Both the position numbers and the translations under genes were made by a program. The notes beneath the pieces are model-generated. The model saw only the letters and a program-made list of their open reading frames with translations, did not search any database and was not told where the DNA came from. Positions 25,095-33,315 of a DNA stretch of 64,000 nucleotides are shown here, piece by piece. Positions within the stretch are counted from its first letter, which is position 1; each line of letters begins with the position of its first letter. The DNA is from Dehalococcoidia bacterium (lineage in GTDB: Bacteria; Chloroflexota; Dehalococcoidia; GIF9; UBA5629). The DNA is taken from contig JBAZEK010000003.1 in the NCBI GenBank assembly GCA_041653995.1, positions 124,001 to 188,000 of the forward strand, given 5' to 3'.

Positions 25095-26150
25095 ATGGTT
25101 GAACCTGTCTATGAGAAATTGATACCGGTACTTAATTCACGCAGCACTTTTCTGGTCCCCTGTATCAAGTGTGACGAGTTTTTTGACCTGATATCTTATT
25201 TATACAGCCCCGTCGAGGCAGAGATCGCCTGCGCCATGCCTTACGATTTCGCCACGGCCCGACAGATTGCATCCGGTATCCCGGGCAGCCATCCCGAGAA
25301 AGTTGCCGAGCACCTTGAGACCATGGCGAACAAGGCGTTGATACATTCGAAAAGGGAAAACGGCGAGACGCTCTACGAGCTCCTTCCTCTCTTCCCGGGT
25401 GTCATGGAGCTTCAATTCTGGCGTGATGATAAAGAGTATCTGGGAAAGCTGGACATCCTGCTCGGCCAATACCTGGTAGCGATGTGGCGGCTGCGCAAAT
25501 CCGGCGCTCAGATCGTAACTGAAACACCGTCCGCCCCCAGGAAAGTAACTGTCGGACAGGAGATCATGAGCCGCTCCACGATTATCCCCTATGCGGAGAT
25601 GAAAGAACTGATCAAGCAAAGCGAGTATATCGGCGCGGCGCTCTGCCACTGCCGCGAGCTTGGACAGCAATGGGGCAATCCATGCTCCAGGCCGATGGAC
25701 AACTGCATGATCCTGGGTTCTTCAGCTAAATTCACTATCGAAAAGGGATTGACCAAACAGCTAAATGTGGAGCAGGCGCTCCAGGTGCTGGAGGAAGCGG
25801 AAAAGGCCGGCCTGATACATCAGTACGCCGATACGCCCGATCACTTCTCAAATATCCTGTGCAACTGCTGCGGATGCCACTGCATAGCGCTCAAGGGCTA
25901 TAAAAAAGCGCCGGCCCCCAGCCAGACCGTCATCGCACGTTACCTGATCAAGATCGATGAGGAAGCCTGCACGGCCTGCGAGGCCTGCCTGGAGCGCTGC
26001 CAGATGGACGCATTGAAAATGGAGGGCGGCCGACTATTTAGGGATGAATTACGCTGTATAGGCTGCGGGCTATGTATGTATGTATGTCCCGTAGAAGCAT
26101 TGTCCCTGGAGAAGAGGCCCGCCGGAAAAATACCGTTGAGAGCCTGTTAA
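25095..26150 (+). CDS. 4Fe-4S protein with N-terminal helix-turn-helix-like domain, paralogue 3
   Basis: 351 residues, the most diverged of the three. It has FATARQIASGIPGSHPEKVA and ETMANKALIHSKRENG in the winged-helix-like part. Cys sites: ALCHCRELGQQWG (here CHC replaces CxCR), NCMILGSSAKF, LCNCCGCHCIALKG, then CTACEACLERCQMDAL and CIGCGLCMYVCPVEAL. GAGGAGGAGATA precedes ATG 25095. It ends ten bases before a convergent gene. Same possibilities as for its neighbours: a redox sensor or an electron-transfer protein. Confidence 0.85.
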   Translation: MVEPVYEKLIPVLNSRSTFLVPCIKCDEFFDLISYLYSPVEAEIACAMPYDFATARQIASGIPGSHPEKVAEHLETMANKALIHSKRENGETLYELLPLFPGVMELQFWRDDKEYLGKLDILLGQYLVAMWRLRKSGAQIVTETPSAPRKVTVGQEIMSRSTIIPYAEMKELIKQSEYIGAALCHCRELGQQWGNPCSRPMDNCMILGSSAKFTIEKGLTKQLNVEQALQVLEEAEKAGLIHQYADTPDHFSNILCNCCGCHCIALKGYKKAPAPSQTVIARYLIKIDEEACTACEACLERCQMDALKMEGGRLFRDELRCIGCGLCMYVCPVEALSLEKRPAGKIPLRAC

Positions 26151-26160
26151 AGGCCGGGAT

Positions 26161-26790
26161 CTAATCCTGCTCTTTTTCCCTTTTTGCGGCGCGGTCACGC
26201 GCCCAGCGATGTATCTCATCCAGCGCGGGCGGCGCCACCATGAATACCTCAATGTCCTGGGGGAACTGGACTAAATGCCCTTCTCGAATAAAAAGCAGGG
26301 CGACATCGCCGGGCTTTAAAGTCTCATCGATGGTTTTGCCGATAAACTGGTAGCGTTTTCTCGAGGCATCAGAATACGCTTCGTAGACCTGTTTGGCCAC
26401 TTTTTCACTGATCAGTCCGACCATAAGGCAGCGCTCCCAGTCCATGACCTCCCCGAGCAGCTCACTGATCTCGATACACTTTAAAGATGCAGACTCCGCG
26501 CAGCGTTTATTAACCATTTCATGGCTTTTGGGATGCAGTTCCTTGAGTATCTCCAAACCGCCTTCACCTTCCTTATCAACCGTCTCATGATAGATTAAAG
26601 ACACAGGTCCCAATTTACCCTCGAGCTTGGCGATCAGTTGATCGACCTGCTGCCAGTATTTTTCATAGAGCTCGACATATTCCGCAGGGGAGTTTTTACC
26701 GGCATACACCAGGGGCACCTGCATTATCTTTCTGCTGCCTTTGAAGCTGTCAACTTCAGGTTTCTCTACTTTGCCCAGTTCCTGTGACAT
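26161..26790 (-). CDS. Conserved hypothetical protein, 209 aa
   Basis: I do not recognise this protein. It is soluble and helical (EYVELYEKYWQQVDQLIAKL, LEILKELHPKSHEMVNKRC), with a beta-rich end (LKPGDVALLFIREGHLVQFP, IEVFMVAPPALDEIHRW). The FIREGH segment and following region faintly recall domains found in host-attachment or release-factor-like proteins, but I would not name it so. ATG 26790 lies after GAGGAGAG on the minus strand. It is convergent with the ferredoxin-like triplet and divergent from the acyl-CoA dehydrogenase. Confidence 0.7.
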   Translation of the reverse strand: MSQELGKVEKPEVDSFKGSRKIMQVPLVYAGKNSPAEYVELYEKYWQQVDQLIAKLEGKLGPVSLIYHETVDKEGEGGLEILKELHPKSHEMVNKRCAESASLKCIEISELLGEVMDWERCLMVGLISEKVAKQVYEAYSDASRKRYQFIGKTIDETLKPGDVALLFIREGHLVQFPQDIEVFMVAPPALDEIHRWARDRAAKREKEQD

Positions 26791-26959
26791 GATTACTCTC
26801 CTCTCTTTGTCGGCTGCTATATCATCTCCATGTAACCTTCGGCCTGATCACCGATACAACCTTACCTCTATCAATAGTACTAAAATTATACTACAATATA
26901 AGACGCCTTTTGAGGGACCCGGCTACCATGATTCTATAATCGGGCACTGGAGGAACCAT

Positions 26960-28168
26960 ATGGATTTCGACCTTGGTGGAAAGACGGATCAGCTGCGCAG
27001 GGAGATACGCCAATTTGCCCTTGCCGAAGTTGTGGGAAAACCTTACCACACCGCCATGCTGGAAGAGGAGAGCGCGGACGAGGACTGGGAGTTTTCGCTG
27101 TCTATATCCAGGAAGCTTGCACAGAAGAAATGGCTCTGCATGAACTGGCCTGAGCAATACGGGGGTATGGGCGCATCATACTGGGAACAATTTGTTTACT
27201 CCGAGGAGGCCGGCTACTATGAGATTCCCGGCACGAGCATGGGTATATCCGGCACCGGCATTAATGGACCCAGCCTGATGCTATTCGGCAACGAGGAGCA
27301 GAAACAGAAGTATCTTCCCCTGATAGCCTCGGGTGATCCCGATGGGATCTGGTGCACCGCTTACAGCGAACCCGATTCGGGCTCCGACTACAATAAGATC
27401 AAGACCATCGCTGTCAGATCGGGAGACGACTATATTATAAACGGACAGAAAGTGTGGACGAGCTGCGCCCACCGCGCACGCTGGTGCTGGCTGGCATGCA
27501 AAACCGATCCAACGTCGAACAAGATCCACAAAAGCATGAGCATCATCATCGTGGATATGAAAAACCCCGGCATCACTACCAGGCCTCTCATCAATCTTTC
27601 GGGTATTCACAGTTTCAACGAGGTCTATTTCGACAACGTGAGGGTGCCGGCGTCGAACCTGGTCGGCGAGGAGAATAAAGGATTCTACATGCTGATCCCC
27701 GCCCTGGCAATCGAGCGGCTCTCCCTGGCGCCTCATGTGCTGGGCACGGGACGACGCATACTTGAATTGCTCGTCCGCTACTCCAGGGAAAACAATCATA
27801 AAGGGAAACCCCTGTCTGCCGACCTGGTAGTGCGCCATAAGCTGGCTGAGCGCGCCCTGGAGCTCGAGACACTACGGCTCTTCGGGCTTGAGATAATGTG
27901 GAAAATGAGCACCGGTAAGATGCCGGGCTATGAGGCAGCCAGAAACAAGCTGTACTGCAATATCGTCACGGACAACATGGCCAGGACCGGGCTAGAGATC
28001 GTGGGCGCCAATTCACAGATAAGCCCCGATTCCAGGTGGGCGAAACTGAGGGGCCGCTGCCAGAACCTGTACCTCGTTAATATGGGTTGGTTCAGCGCCG
28101 CCGGTACGATGGAAATACAGAAGAACGTTATCGGCCAGTTTAAGCTCGGACTGCCGCGCGCCTATTAA
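26960..28168 (+). CDS. Acyl-CoA dehydrogenase family protein
   Basis: 402 residues from ATG 26960, which follows GGAGGA; the frame open back to 26741 overlaps the divergent gene and is not used. Motifs: WPEQYGGMGASYWEQFVYSE, the FAD/substrate loop WCTAYSEPDSGSDYNKIKT, YIINGQKVWTS, FDNVRVPASNLVGEENKGF and the C-terminal AAGTMEIQKNVIGQFKLGLP. Such flavoenzymes oxidise acyl-CoA thioesters at C2-C3. The position of the catalytic base is not obvious by eye, and substrate cannot be assigned. No electron-transfer flavoprotein genes are nearby. A bidirectional terminator follows. Confidence 0.9.
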   Translation: MDFDLGGKTDQLRREIRQFALAEVVGKPYHTAMLEEESADEDWEFSLSISRKLAQKKWLCMNWPEQYGGMGASYWEQFVYSEEAGYYEIPGTSMGISGTGINGPSLMLFGNEEQKQKYLPLIASGDPDGIWCTAYSEPDSGSDYNKIKTIAVRSGDDYIINGQKVWTSCAHRARWCWLACKTDPTSNKIHKSMSIIIVDMKNPGITTRPLINLSGIHSFNEVYFDNVRVPASNLVGEENKGFYMLIPALAIERLSLAPHVLGTGRRILELLVRYSRENNHKGKPLSADLVVRHKLAERALELETLRLFGLEIMWKMSTGKMPGYEAARNKLYCNIVTDNMARTGLEIVGANSQISPDSRWAKLRGRCQNLYLVNMGWFSAAGTMEIQKNVIGQFKLGLPRAY

Positions 28169-28191
28169 AATAAGGTGTCAACCTTCCAAAT

Positions 28192-28226
28192 AAGGGGCCG
28201 TTTCAATTCTGAACCGGCCCCTTTAT
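28192..28226. terminator. Bidirectional terminator between convergent genes
   Basis: A perfect 9-bp stem (AAGGGGCCG at 28192-28200 with CGGCCCCTT at 28215-28223) can be lengthened internally by TTC/GAA across a bulge. T-rich sequence follows on both strands (CTTTATC and CCTTATTT). It separates the acyl-CoA dehydrogenase from the TPM-domain gene. Confidence 0.8.
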
Positions 28227-28234
28227 CATATCCA

Positions 28235-29155
28235 CTACCACCCGCCGCTGGCGCCTCCTCCTCCGGACATTCCACCGCCGCCGCCGCCAAATCCTCCGCC
28301 GAAACCGCCTCCCGACCCTCCACCAAAGCCTCCCCAGAAACCACCCCCGGTTTTATGCCAGTCAGTGGATTTTCCAGCTTCCTTCAGCTTCTGGTAATTA
28401 CGCGTAAGCGCGTAATCCGTGCCCAGGCCAAGACCTGTGAATATCAGCGGCGCAATTATCAGCGCCGCAATTCCCCCGATCGACAGCCCCATAATGACAC
28501 CGGCTATGGCGCCCCAGATACCACCCACCCATACATTCTTGCTGCGCGCCATGAATCCTGAAAGGTAAATCGTGACTATAGAAAGGATAAAAAAAACAAA
28601 GACAAAATCACCTAACGCAGATTTCACCGGGTTTTCCTCAAGCGGAGCAGGCGGAGTGCCGTCCCTGATATACTTCTCAATTGAAGCCACACCCGCCTTA
28701 ATCCCACCCTCGTAATCGTTGTTCTTGAACAGCGGCAGCACGTCGTCATCGCGTATCCTGCCCGCGCGCCCGTCAGTGATCACCGGCTCAAGTCCGTATC
28801 CGACTTCGATACGCATCTTGCGATCATCCAGGGCTACCAGGAAAAGAACCCCGTTGTCTTTATCTTTCTGCCCGATCTTCCATTTCTCGAACAGCCTGCT
28901 GGCATAGTCCTCTATACTGTCCCCTTCAAGGCTTTTTACAGTCGCCACAAAGACCTGCGCCGTAGTATCTTTCTCGAGCTGCGACAATTCAGATTCAAGC
29001 TCGGCCTTTGCTTCGGATGAAAGCAATCCGGCGTTATCGTTGACATAGCCGGTGAGCTCAGGAAAATTCTGTGCCAACACCGGCATGTTGAAGACAGGCA
29101 GCATTGTGACAGCCAGACAGGCTGTCACTAACAGCAAGATTAGCCTGTACCGCAC
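28235..29155 (-). CDS. TPM-domain membrane protein (YgcG-like) with Gly-rich tail
   Basis: 306 residues. Signal peptide (MRYRLILLLVTACLAVTMLP), then a TPM domain at about 33-165 (LTGYVNDNAGLLSSEAKAEL, DNGVLFLVALDDRKMRIEVG, YGLEPVITDGRAGRI). Two or three membrane helices follow (LGDFVFVFFILSIVTIYLSG, WGAIAGVIMGLSIGGIAALI) and then an extreme Gly-rich tail (GGGFGGGFGGGGGGMSGGGG). It begins with GTG at 29155, the last base of the LemA stop codon (TAGTG). The LemA-TPM pair is common in bacteria; the TPM domain may act outside the cytoplasmic membrane in quality control. Exact function is not known. Confidence 0.88.
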   Translation of the reverse strand: MRYRLILLLVTACLAVTMLPVFNMPVLAQNFPELTGYVNDNAGLLSSEAKAELESELSQLEKDTTAQVFVATVKSLEGDSIEDYASRLFEKWKIGQKDKDNGVLFLVALDDRKMRIEVGYGLEPVITDGRAGRIRDDDVLPLFKNNDYEGGIKAGVASIEKYIRDGTPPAPLEENPVKSALGDFVFVFFILSIVTIYLSGFMARSKNVWVGGIWGAIAGVIMGLSIGGIAALIIAPLIFTGLGLGTDYALTRNYQKLKEAGKSTDWHKTGGGFWGGFGGGSGGGFGGGFGGGGGGMSGGGGASGGW

Positions 29156-29730
29156 TAAAACTCCACTTTAGGCGCTGTTTCTGCGCCGCTGACAGACTGG
29201 AAGTATTGCTTCTCACTGAATCCAAACATACCTGCCAGCATATTCGTGGGAAAAGTCTTGATCTGCGTGTTATAATCCCTCACGAGGTCATTGAACCGCC
29301 TTCTTTCCACGCTGATGCGGTTCTCCGTCCCCGCCAGTTCGTCCATCAACTGGGTAACGTTCTGGCTGGACTTGAGGTCCGGGTAATTCTCTATCACGGC
29401 GAGCAGGCGGCCAAGTGCGGTTTCAACCTCTCCGGCCGCAGCAGCCTTTTCATTCACCGTCTGGGCAGCCCCGTATTTGGTTCGTGCATCTGCTATGGCC
29501 AGGAAAACCGTCTGTTCCTGTGTCATCATCCCTTTGACCGAGTTCACCAGGTTCGGGATCAGGTCATAACGCCGTTGATATTGCGTCTCAACCTGCGACC
29601 ACTGGGCGTCTACACCCTGTGACTTGGTTACCAGGCTGTTATAAATACCGACCAGGGAAACTGCAATGATTATGGCGCCAAGTACTATTACACCTACGGC
29701 AGCCAGAACACATCCCCAGGTTGACTTCAT
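29155..29730 (-). CDS. LemA family protein
   Basis: 191 residues from ATG 29730 (AAGGAGG before it). One N-terminal helix (LAAVGVIVLGAIIIAVSLVG), then the LemA core of long helices: NSLVTKSQGVDAQWSQVETQ, YQRRYDLIPNLVNSVKGMM, RISVERRRFNDLVRDYNTQI and the closing MFGFSEKQYFQ. The bulk probably lies outside the membrane. It is the first gene of a two-gene operon with the TPM-domain protein, overlapping by one base. Confidence 0.92.
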   Translation of the reverse strand: MKSTWGCVLAAVGVIVLGAIIIAVSLVGIYNSLVTKSQGVDAQWSQVETQYQRRYDLIPNLVNSVKGMMTQEQTVFLAIADARTKYGAAQTVNEKAAAAGEVETALGRLLAVIENYPDLKSSQNVTQLMDELAGTENRISVERRRFNDLVRDYNTQIKTFPTNMLAGMFGFSEKQYFQSVSGAETAPKVEF

Positions 29731-29824
29731 ATGGATAACCTCCTTAATCAATTTGAACAGGATGATTTTTGTTATGGCAATTCTACATCAGGACTATTCT
29801 ATCAACAAATTACACCTGCAACGC

Positions 29825-29854
29825 TTGTTTAAGCTGGCTGGCGAAGCGTATAAT
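29825..29854 (+). promoter_or_regulatory. Candidate promoter of the DUF3795 gene
   Basis: TTGTTT (29825-29830) and TATAAT (29849-29854) are 18 bases apart. Transcription would start about 25 bases before ATG 29888. Confidence 0.5.
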
Positions 29855-29887
29855 CATGCACAATCAATAAGAGGGGGTTGGAATATC

Positions 29888-30337
29888 ATGGCCATCAATA
29901 AGGAACTTGCAGCGCCATGCGGTCTGTACTGCGGAGTTTGCGGAATCCATATAGCCACCAGGGACAACAATGAGAAATTTAAAGAGAAGCTGGCCCCGGT
30001 TTACGGCGTCAAACCTGAGGACCTGGTATGCGACGGCTGCCTCTCTCAGCGCGTCTTTTCCTATTGCCGGATCTGCCCGATCAAGTCGTGCTGCATCGAA
30101 AAGAAAATCGAGGGATGCCATCAGTGCAACGAGTTCCCCTGCCGGTTCATCGATAATTTCCCGGTTGCGGTCGGCAAGAAGGTTATATTGCGATGTGTCC
30201 CCAGATGGCGGAAGCTCGGTACGGAGAAGTGGATACAAGAGGAGCAGAAACGCTATAATTGTCCTCATTGCGGCGCTGCCACCTTCCGTGGAGCCAAGCG
30301 CTGCCGTAACTGCAAAGAAGCGATCGACCTCGACTGA
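29888..30337 (+). CDS. DUF3795 cysteine-rich protein
   Basis: 149 residues from ATG 29888. The family pattern is clear: LAAPCGLYCGVCGIHIATRD at the N-terminus, VCDGCLSQR, CRICPIKSCCIEKKIEGCHQ, CNEFPCRFIDNFP. At the C-terminus a zinc ribbon follows (YNCPHCGAATFRGAKRCRNC). Fifteen or more cysteines point to zinc or Fe-S binding. The function of DUF3795 proteins is not established. The next gene begins 11 bases later, so the two may share a transcript. Confidence 0.85.
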   Translation: MAINKELAAPCGLYCGVCGIHIATRDNNEKFKEKLAPVYGVKPEDLVCDGCLSQRVFSYCRICPIKSCCIEKKIEGCHQCNEFPCRFIDNFPVAVGKKVILRCVPRWRKLGTEKWIQEEQKRYNCPHCGAATFRGAKRCRNCKEAIDLD

Positions 30338-30348
30338 AAACACCCGAC

Positions 30349-31488
30349 ATGTTTAGAACTACAATAGCCCTCATTGTTATTATCCTGGCTGTGGCCTGTT
30401 CCACCCCCCAGCAGCAGCCGGCAGCGCAAACCCAGCCCGAACAGGTTGAGATCGGGGCCTTGCTGGGCTTAAGCGGCGATATAGCAGCATCCTACGGTCA
30501 AGCCCAAAAAAACGGGGTTGAGCTGGCCGTAAACGAGGTCAACGACAGCAATTACCTGGGATCGGGCAAACAACTCAAGCTTGTGATTGCAGATGCCGGA
30601 GCCGACGCAGACACAGCTTACTCCGCCATCACCGGTCTAATTGAAACAGATAATGTCTCCGCTATCATAGGCCCGACGCTGTCTTCACAGGCTTTCAAGG
30701 CCGATCCGGTAGCCCAGAAACACGGGATCCCGGTAATTGCCGTAAGCAATACGGTTCCGGGTATAACAGAAATGGGCGATTTTATATTCCGCTGCAGCCT
30801 GCCGGAATCGACCGTCATCGGAGGCACCATTAAAGCTGCGGCCAGCCAGTTACGCGTGGTGAAAGTCGCCTATCTCTGGGGCAAGGACGACGACTACACC
30901 ATTGCCGGTTATAAAGCTTTTAAGGATGCAGTAGTAAAAAACGGCCTGAAGGTACTGGCGGATGAAACATTCAGCCGCGGCGATACAGACTTCAAGCCAC
31001 AGCTCGAAAGGATCATCGCAAAGGGACCCGACGCAATACTCGTTTCCGCTCTGGCTAAAGAAGCTGCGGCCATCATCATACAGGCGAGGACTCTCGGCTA
31101 TACCGGTATCATTATCGGCGGAAACGGCTTCAATTCAACTGATGTTATTAAACAGGCCGGTAGCTACGCAGAGGGAGTCATGGCCGGCACGGCATGGAAT
31201 ATCGCCAGCATCAATACCAGGAACCTGGAATTCATAGCTGCCTATCAGAAAGATTATGGAATCAAACCGGACCAGTTTGCCGCTCAGGCTTATACCGGCA
31301 CCTGGCTGCTGGCCAACGCTATCCGGACCGCCGGCAGCTCTGATCCCCAGACCATTAGAGACGCGCTGGCAGGTATATCCAATTTTACTACGCCTATGGG
31401 ATCTTTCAGTTTCACACAGGAGAGGGAACCTGTTCATCCCGCCGTTGTGCAGATCGTGAAAAACGGAAGATTCACCATTTTTAAGTGA
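30349..31488 (+). CDS. Branched-chain amino-acid-type ABC solute-binding lipoprotein (LivJ-like)
   Basis: 379 residues. The lipoprotein signal is MFRTTIALIVIILAVACS with Cys 17. The rest is a type I periplasmic-binding fold of the Peripla_BP_6 family (VEIGALLGLSGDIAASYGQA, IIGPTLSSQAFKADPVAQKH, GIPVIAVSNTVPGITEMGDF). These proteins bind amino acids, amides, urea or aromatic acids and deliver them to an ABC importer. No permease or ATPase gene of this class is in the window, so it is an orphan. It may act with a transporter elsewhere, or as a sensor. Confidence 0.9.
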   Translation: MFRTTIALIVIILAVACSTPQQQPAAQTQPEQVEIGALLGLSGDIAASYGQAQKNGVELAVNEVNDSNYLGSGKQLKLVIADAGADADTAYSAITGLIETDNVSAIIGPTLSSQAFKADPVAQKHGIPVIAVSNTVPGITEMGDFIFRCSLPESTVIGGTIKAAASQLRVVKVAYLWGKDDDYTIAGYKAFKDAVVKNGLKVLADETFSRGDTDFKPQLERIIAKGPDAILVSALAKEAAAIIIQARTLGYTGIIIGGNGFNSTDVIKQAGSYAEGVMAGTAWNIASINTRNLEFIAAYQKDYGIKPDQFAAQAYTGTWLLANAIRTAGSSDPQTIRDALAGISNFTTPMGSFSFTQEREPVHPAVVQIVKNGRFTIFK

Positions 31489-31538
31489 TGATCTCCGGCG
31501 GGGATTTCCGGCGATAACATCAACCGCGAGGCCTGTGC

Positions 31539-31555
31539 TATAATCGCTCTGTAAA
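31539..31555 (+). promoter_or_regulatory. -10 box immediately before the DUF47 gene
   Basis: A perfect TATAAT (31539-31544) ends 11 bases before ATG 31556. Transcription would start about five bases before the start codon, leaving no room for a ribosome site. The -35 position is weak (AACATC). Confidence 0.45.
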
Positions 31556-32188
31556 ATGTTTAAACTAAACCTGATGCCCAGAGGCGACAAGTTCTTCGAC
31601 CTCTTTGAGGTCAGCACAAAGAACATGGTCAAAGCAGCCGAAAATCTCAAAGAGCTTATATACAGCTGGGACAGCATTGACCAGAAACTGGAAGAGATGG
31701 ATAGAATCGAGCATCAGGGTGATACCATAACCCACGAAATCATGTTCCAGCTTAACCGTTCCTTTATTACACCTTTCGACAGGGAGGATATCGGTATGCT
31801 GGCGCACTCTCTGGACGATGTCACCGACCTCATCCAGGCAACTGCCGACACCATGGTTCTATATAAAGTCAGGGAACCCGGCAAACGGGCGCGTGAGCTT
31901 GCAGATATCCTGGTCCAGATAACTACCGAGGTGGAAAATGTGATGCCCAGCCTCAGGCGCCATAACGCCAACCTTGAGAAAATCCTGAACAGCTGCGTGG
32001 AGATCAACAGGCTGGAAAACGTGGCGGACAAGATCTATCGCACGGCGCTCAAGGAGCTGTTCGAGGATTCAAATGATATCGCGGATATCATCAAGTGGCG
32101 CGAAATATACGAGCATATGGAAAGCGCCACCGATATGTGTGAGGATGTCGCCAACGTGCTTGAGGGCGTAGCCCTGAAACACGCTTGA
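31556..32188 (+). CDS. PhoU-like DUF47 protein
   Basis: 210 residues, all-helical, of the DUF47/YkaA (PhoU_div) family: LMPRGDKFFDLFEVSTKNMV, EEMDRIEHQGDTITHEIM, FITPFDREDIGMLAHSLDDV, LENVADKIYRTALKELFED and the last helix SATDMCEDVANVLEGVALKH. The conserved acidic ExxxD motifs bind metals. Members usually lie before a Pit-type phosphate permease and regulate it; no such gene follows here, so the partner is unknown. Confidence 0.9.
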   Translation: MFKLNLMPRGDKFFDLFEVSTKNMVKAAENLKELIYSWDSIDQKLEEMDRIEHQGDTITHEIMFQLNRSFITPFDREDIGMLAHSLDDVTDLIQATADTMVLYKVREPGKRARELADILVQITTEVENVMPSLRRHNANLEKILNSCVEINRLENVADKIYRTALKELFEDSNDIADIIKWREIYEHMESATDMCEDVANVLEGVALKHA

Positions 32189-32252
32189 ATACTAAGCCAT
32201 GCTGTCCAGGTCGGCGCCGGTTACACACAGCTTCATAAAAGGACGATGAAAT

Positions 32253-32825
32253 ATGACCATCAAAGAGCTTGTTTATAAAAACCGCAGCTACCGCCGCTTT
32301 TTTCAGGACACGACGGTCTCCCTTGACACTCTGAAGGAGCTTGTTGACCTGGGGAGGATGTCAGCCTCCGCTATGAACCTGCAGCCGCTCAAGTATTTTT
32401 TATCCAACGACGCGGCCAGGAATGCCGCCATCTTCGCAAACATCGGATGGGCAGCCTACCTGAAGGACTGGAGTGGCCCCCCCGAGGGAGAGAGGCCTTC
32501 GGCGTACATTATCATGCTGGGAGATACGGAACTCAGCAAAAATGTAGTATGGGACCACGGGATCGCCGCACAGAGCATCCTGCTTGGCGCCACGGAAAGA
32601 GGCTTGGGCGGATGCATGATAGCCACGATACGCAAGGCCGACCTGGCAAAGGCTCTTGATGTCAGCTCACGTTATGAGATACTGCTGGTTATCGCCATCG
32701 GGAAACCAAAGGAGCAGGTCGTGGTCGACCCGCTGGATCAGAACGGAGATGCGAAATACTGGCGAGACAGCCAGGCCGTACATCACGTACCCAAGCGCCT
32801 GTTGCAGGACATCATCATCGGATAG
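32253..32825 (+). CDS. Nitroreductase family protein
   Basis: 190 residues with the family signs KNRSYRRFFQDTTVSLDTLK, MSASAMNLQPLKYF for FMN binding, DHGIAAQSILLGATERGLGG and LLVIAIGKPKEQ. These FMN enzymes reduce nitro-compounds, quinones or other substrates with NAD(P)H. Length fits the shorter subgroup. ATG 32253 is preceded by AAAGGA. The substrate is unknown. Confidence 0.88.
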   Translation: MTIKELVYKNRSYRRFFQDTTVSLDTLKELVDLGRMSASAMNLQPLKYFLSNDAARNAAIFANIGWAAYLKDWSGPPEGERPSAYIIMLGDTELSKNVVWDHGIAAQSILLGATERGLGGCMIATIRKADLAKALDVSSRYEILLVIAIGKPKEQVVVDPLDQNGDAKYWRDSQAVHHVPKRLLQDIIIG

Positions 32826-32827
32826 GC

Positions 32828-32860
32828 GGACTACCGATAAACCCGTTTAACCGGAAGTCC
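32828..32860. terminator. Imperfect hairpin between convergent genes
   Basis: GGACT-CCG-TAAAC on the left pairs with GTTTA-CGG-AGTCC on the right with two small mismatches. TCTTT follows on the plus strand. It lies between the nitroreductase and the anti-sigma-type kinase and overlaps the last codons of the latter. Confidence 0.45.
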
Positions 32861-33296
32861 TCTTTACCAGCAGCAGACGGTTACCCTCCCCCTCGCTGAA
32901 GCTGTAGTCAACCCGGTCCATCATCTTTTTCATCATATATATACCCAGGCCGCCCGCTTTACGGTCCTCAAGCGCGCTGTGCACCTCCGGCAGCGGGACG
33001 GATGCAGGATCAAATTTTTCTCCGTGATCTTTGATAATAATAATGATATCGGGGCCATTTAGCGCGCATGAAATCTGGAAAAAACCACCCCTGCCGCCGT
33101 AAGCATGCTTGACCACGTTGGTACTTGCTTCATCAACCGCTGTTTCGAAGGCAAACACATATTTGTCCAACTTTCGCTGCTGCAACCAGTTAACCACAAA
33201 GTCTACAATCACCGGTATGTCTTTCAGCACCGCGCTCTCCAGGGTGAGCGTACTCTCATTCCTGCCTGCTGCCCTTTGTTGATCGTCCATGATCAT
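32847..33296 (-). CDS. RsbW-type serine kinase/anti-sigma ATPase domain protein
   Basis: 149 residues of the HATPase_c_2 family. The N-box is FAFETAVDEASTNVVKHAY, the G1 region KDHGEKFDP, and the G2 region KAGGLGIYMMKKMMDRVDY. These proteins phosphorylate an anti-anti-sigma factor or bind a sigma factor. No STAS-domain or sigma gene is adjacent in the window; the RsbRD-domain protein at 53793 belongs to another operon. It ends 19 bases after the CDF transporter gene upstream on the same strand and may be in its operon. Confidence 0.87.
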   Translation of the reverse strand: MIMDDQQRAAGRNESTLTLESAVLKDIPVIVDFVVNWLQQRKLDKYVFAFETAVDEASTNVVKHAYGGRGGFFQISCALNGPDIIIIIKDHGEKFDPASVPLPEVHSALEDRKAGGLGIYMMKKMMDRVDYSFSEGEGNRLLLVKRTSG

Positions 33297-33315
33297 TTGC
33301 CTGTAACCCGACTAT

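Noticed and set aside
28255..28330. Repetitive GC-rich tract as a possible DNA repeat or CRISPR remnant
   Set aside because: It encodes the Gly-rich tail of the TPM protein and has no spacer structure.
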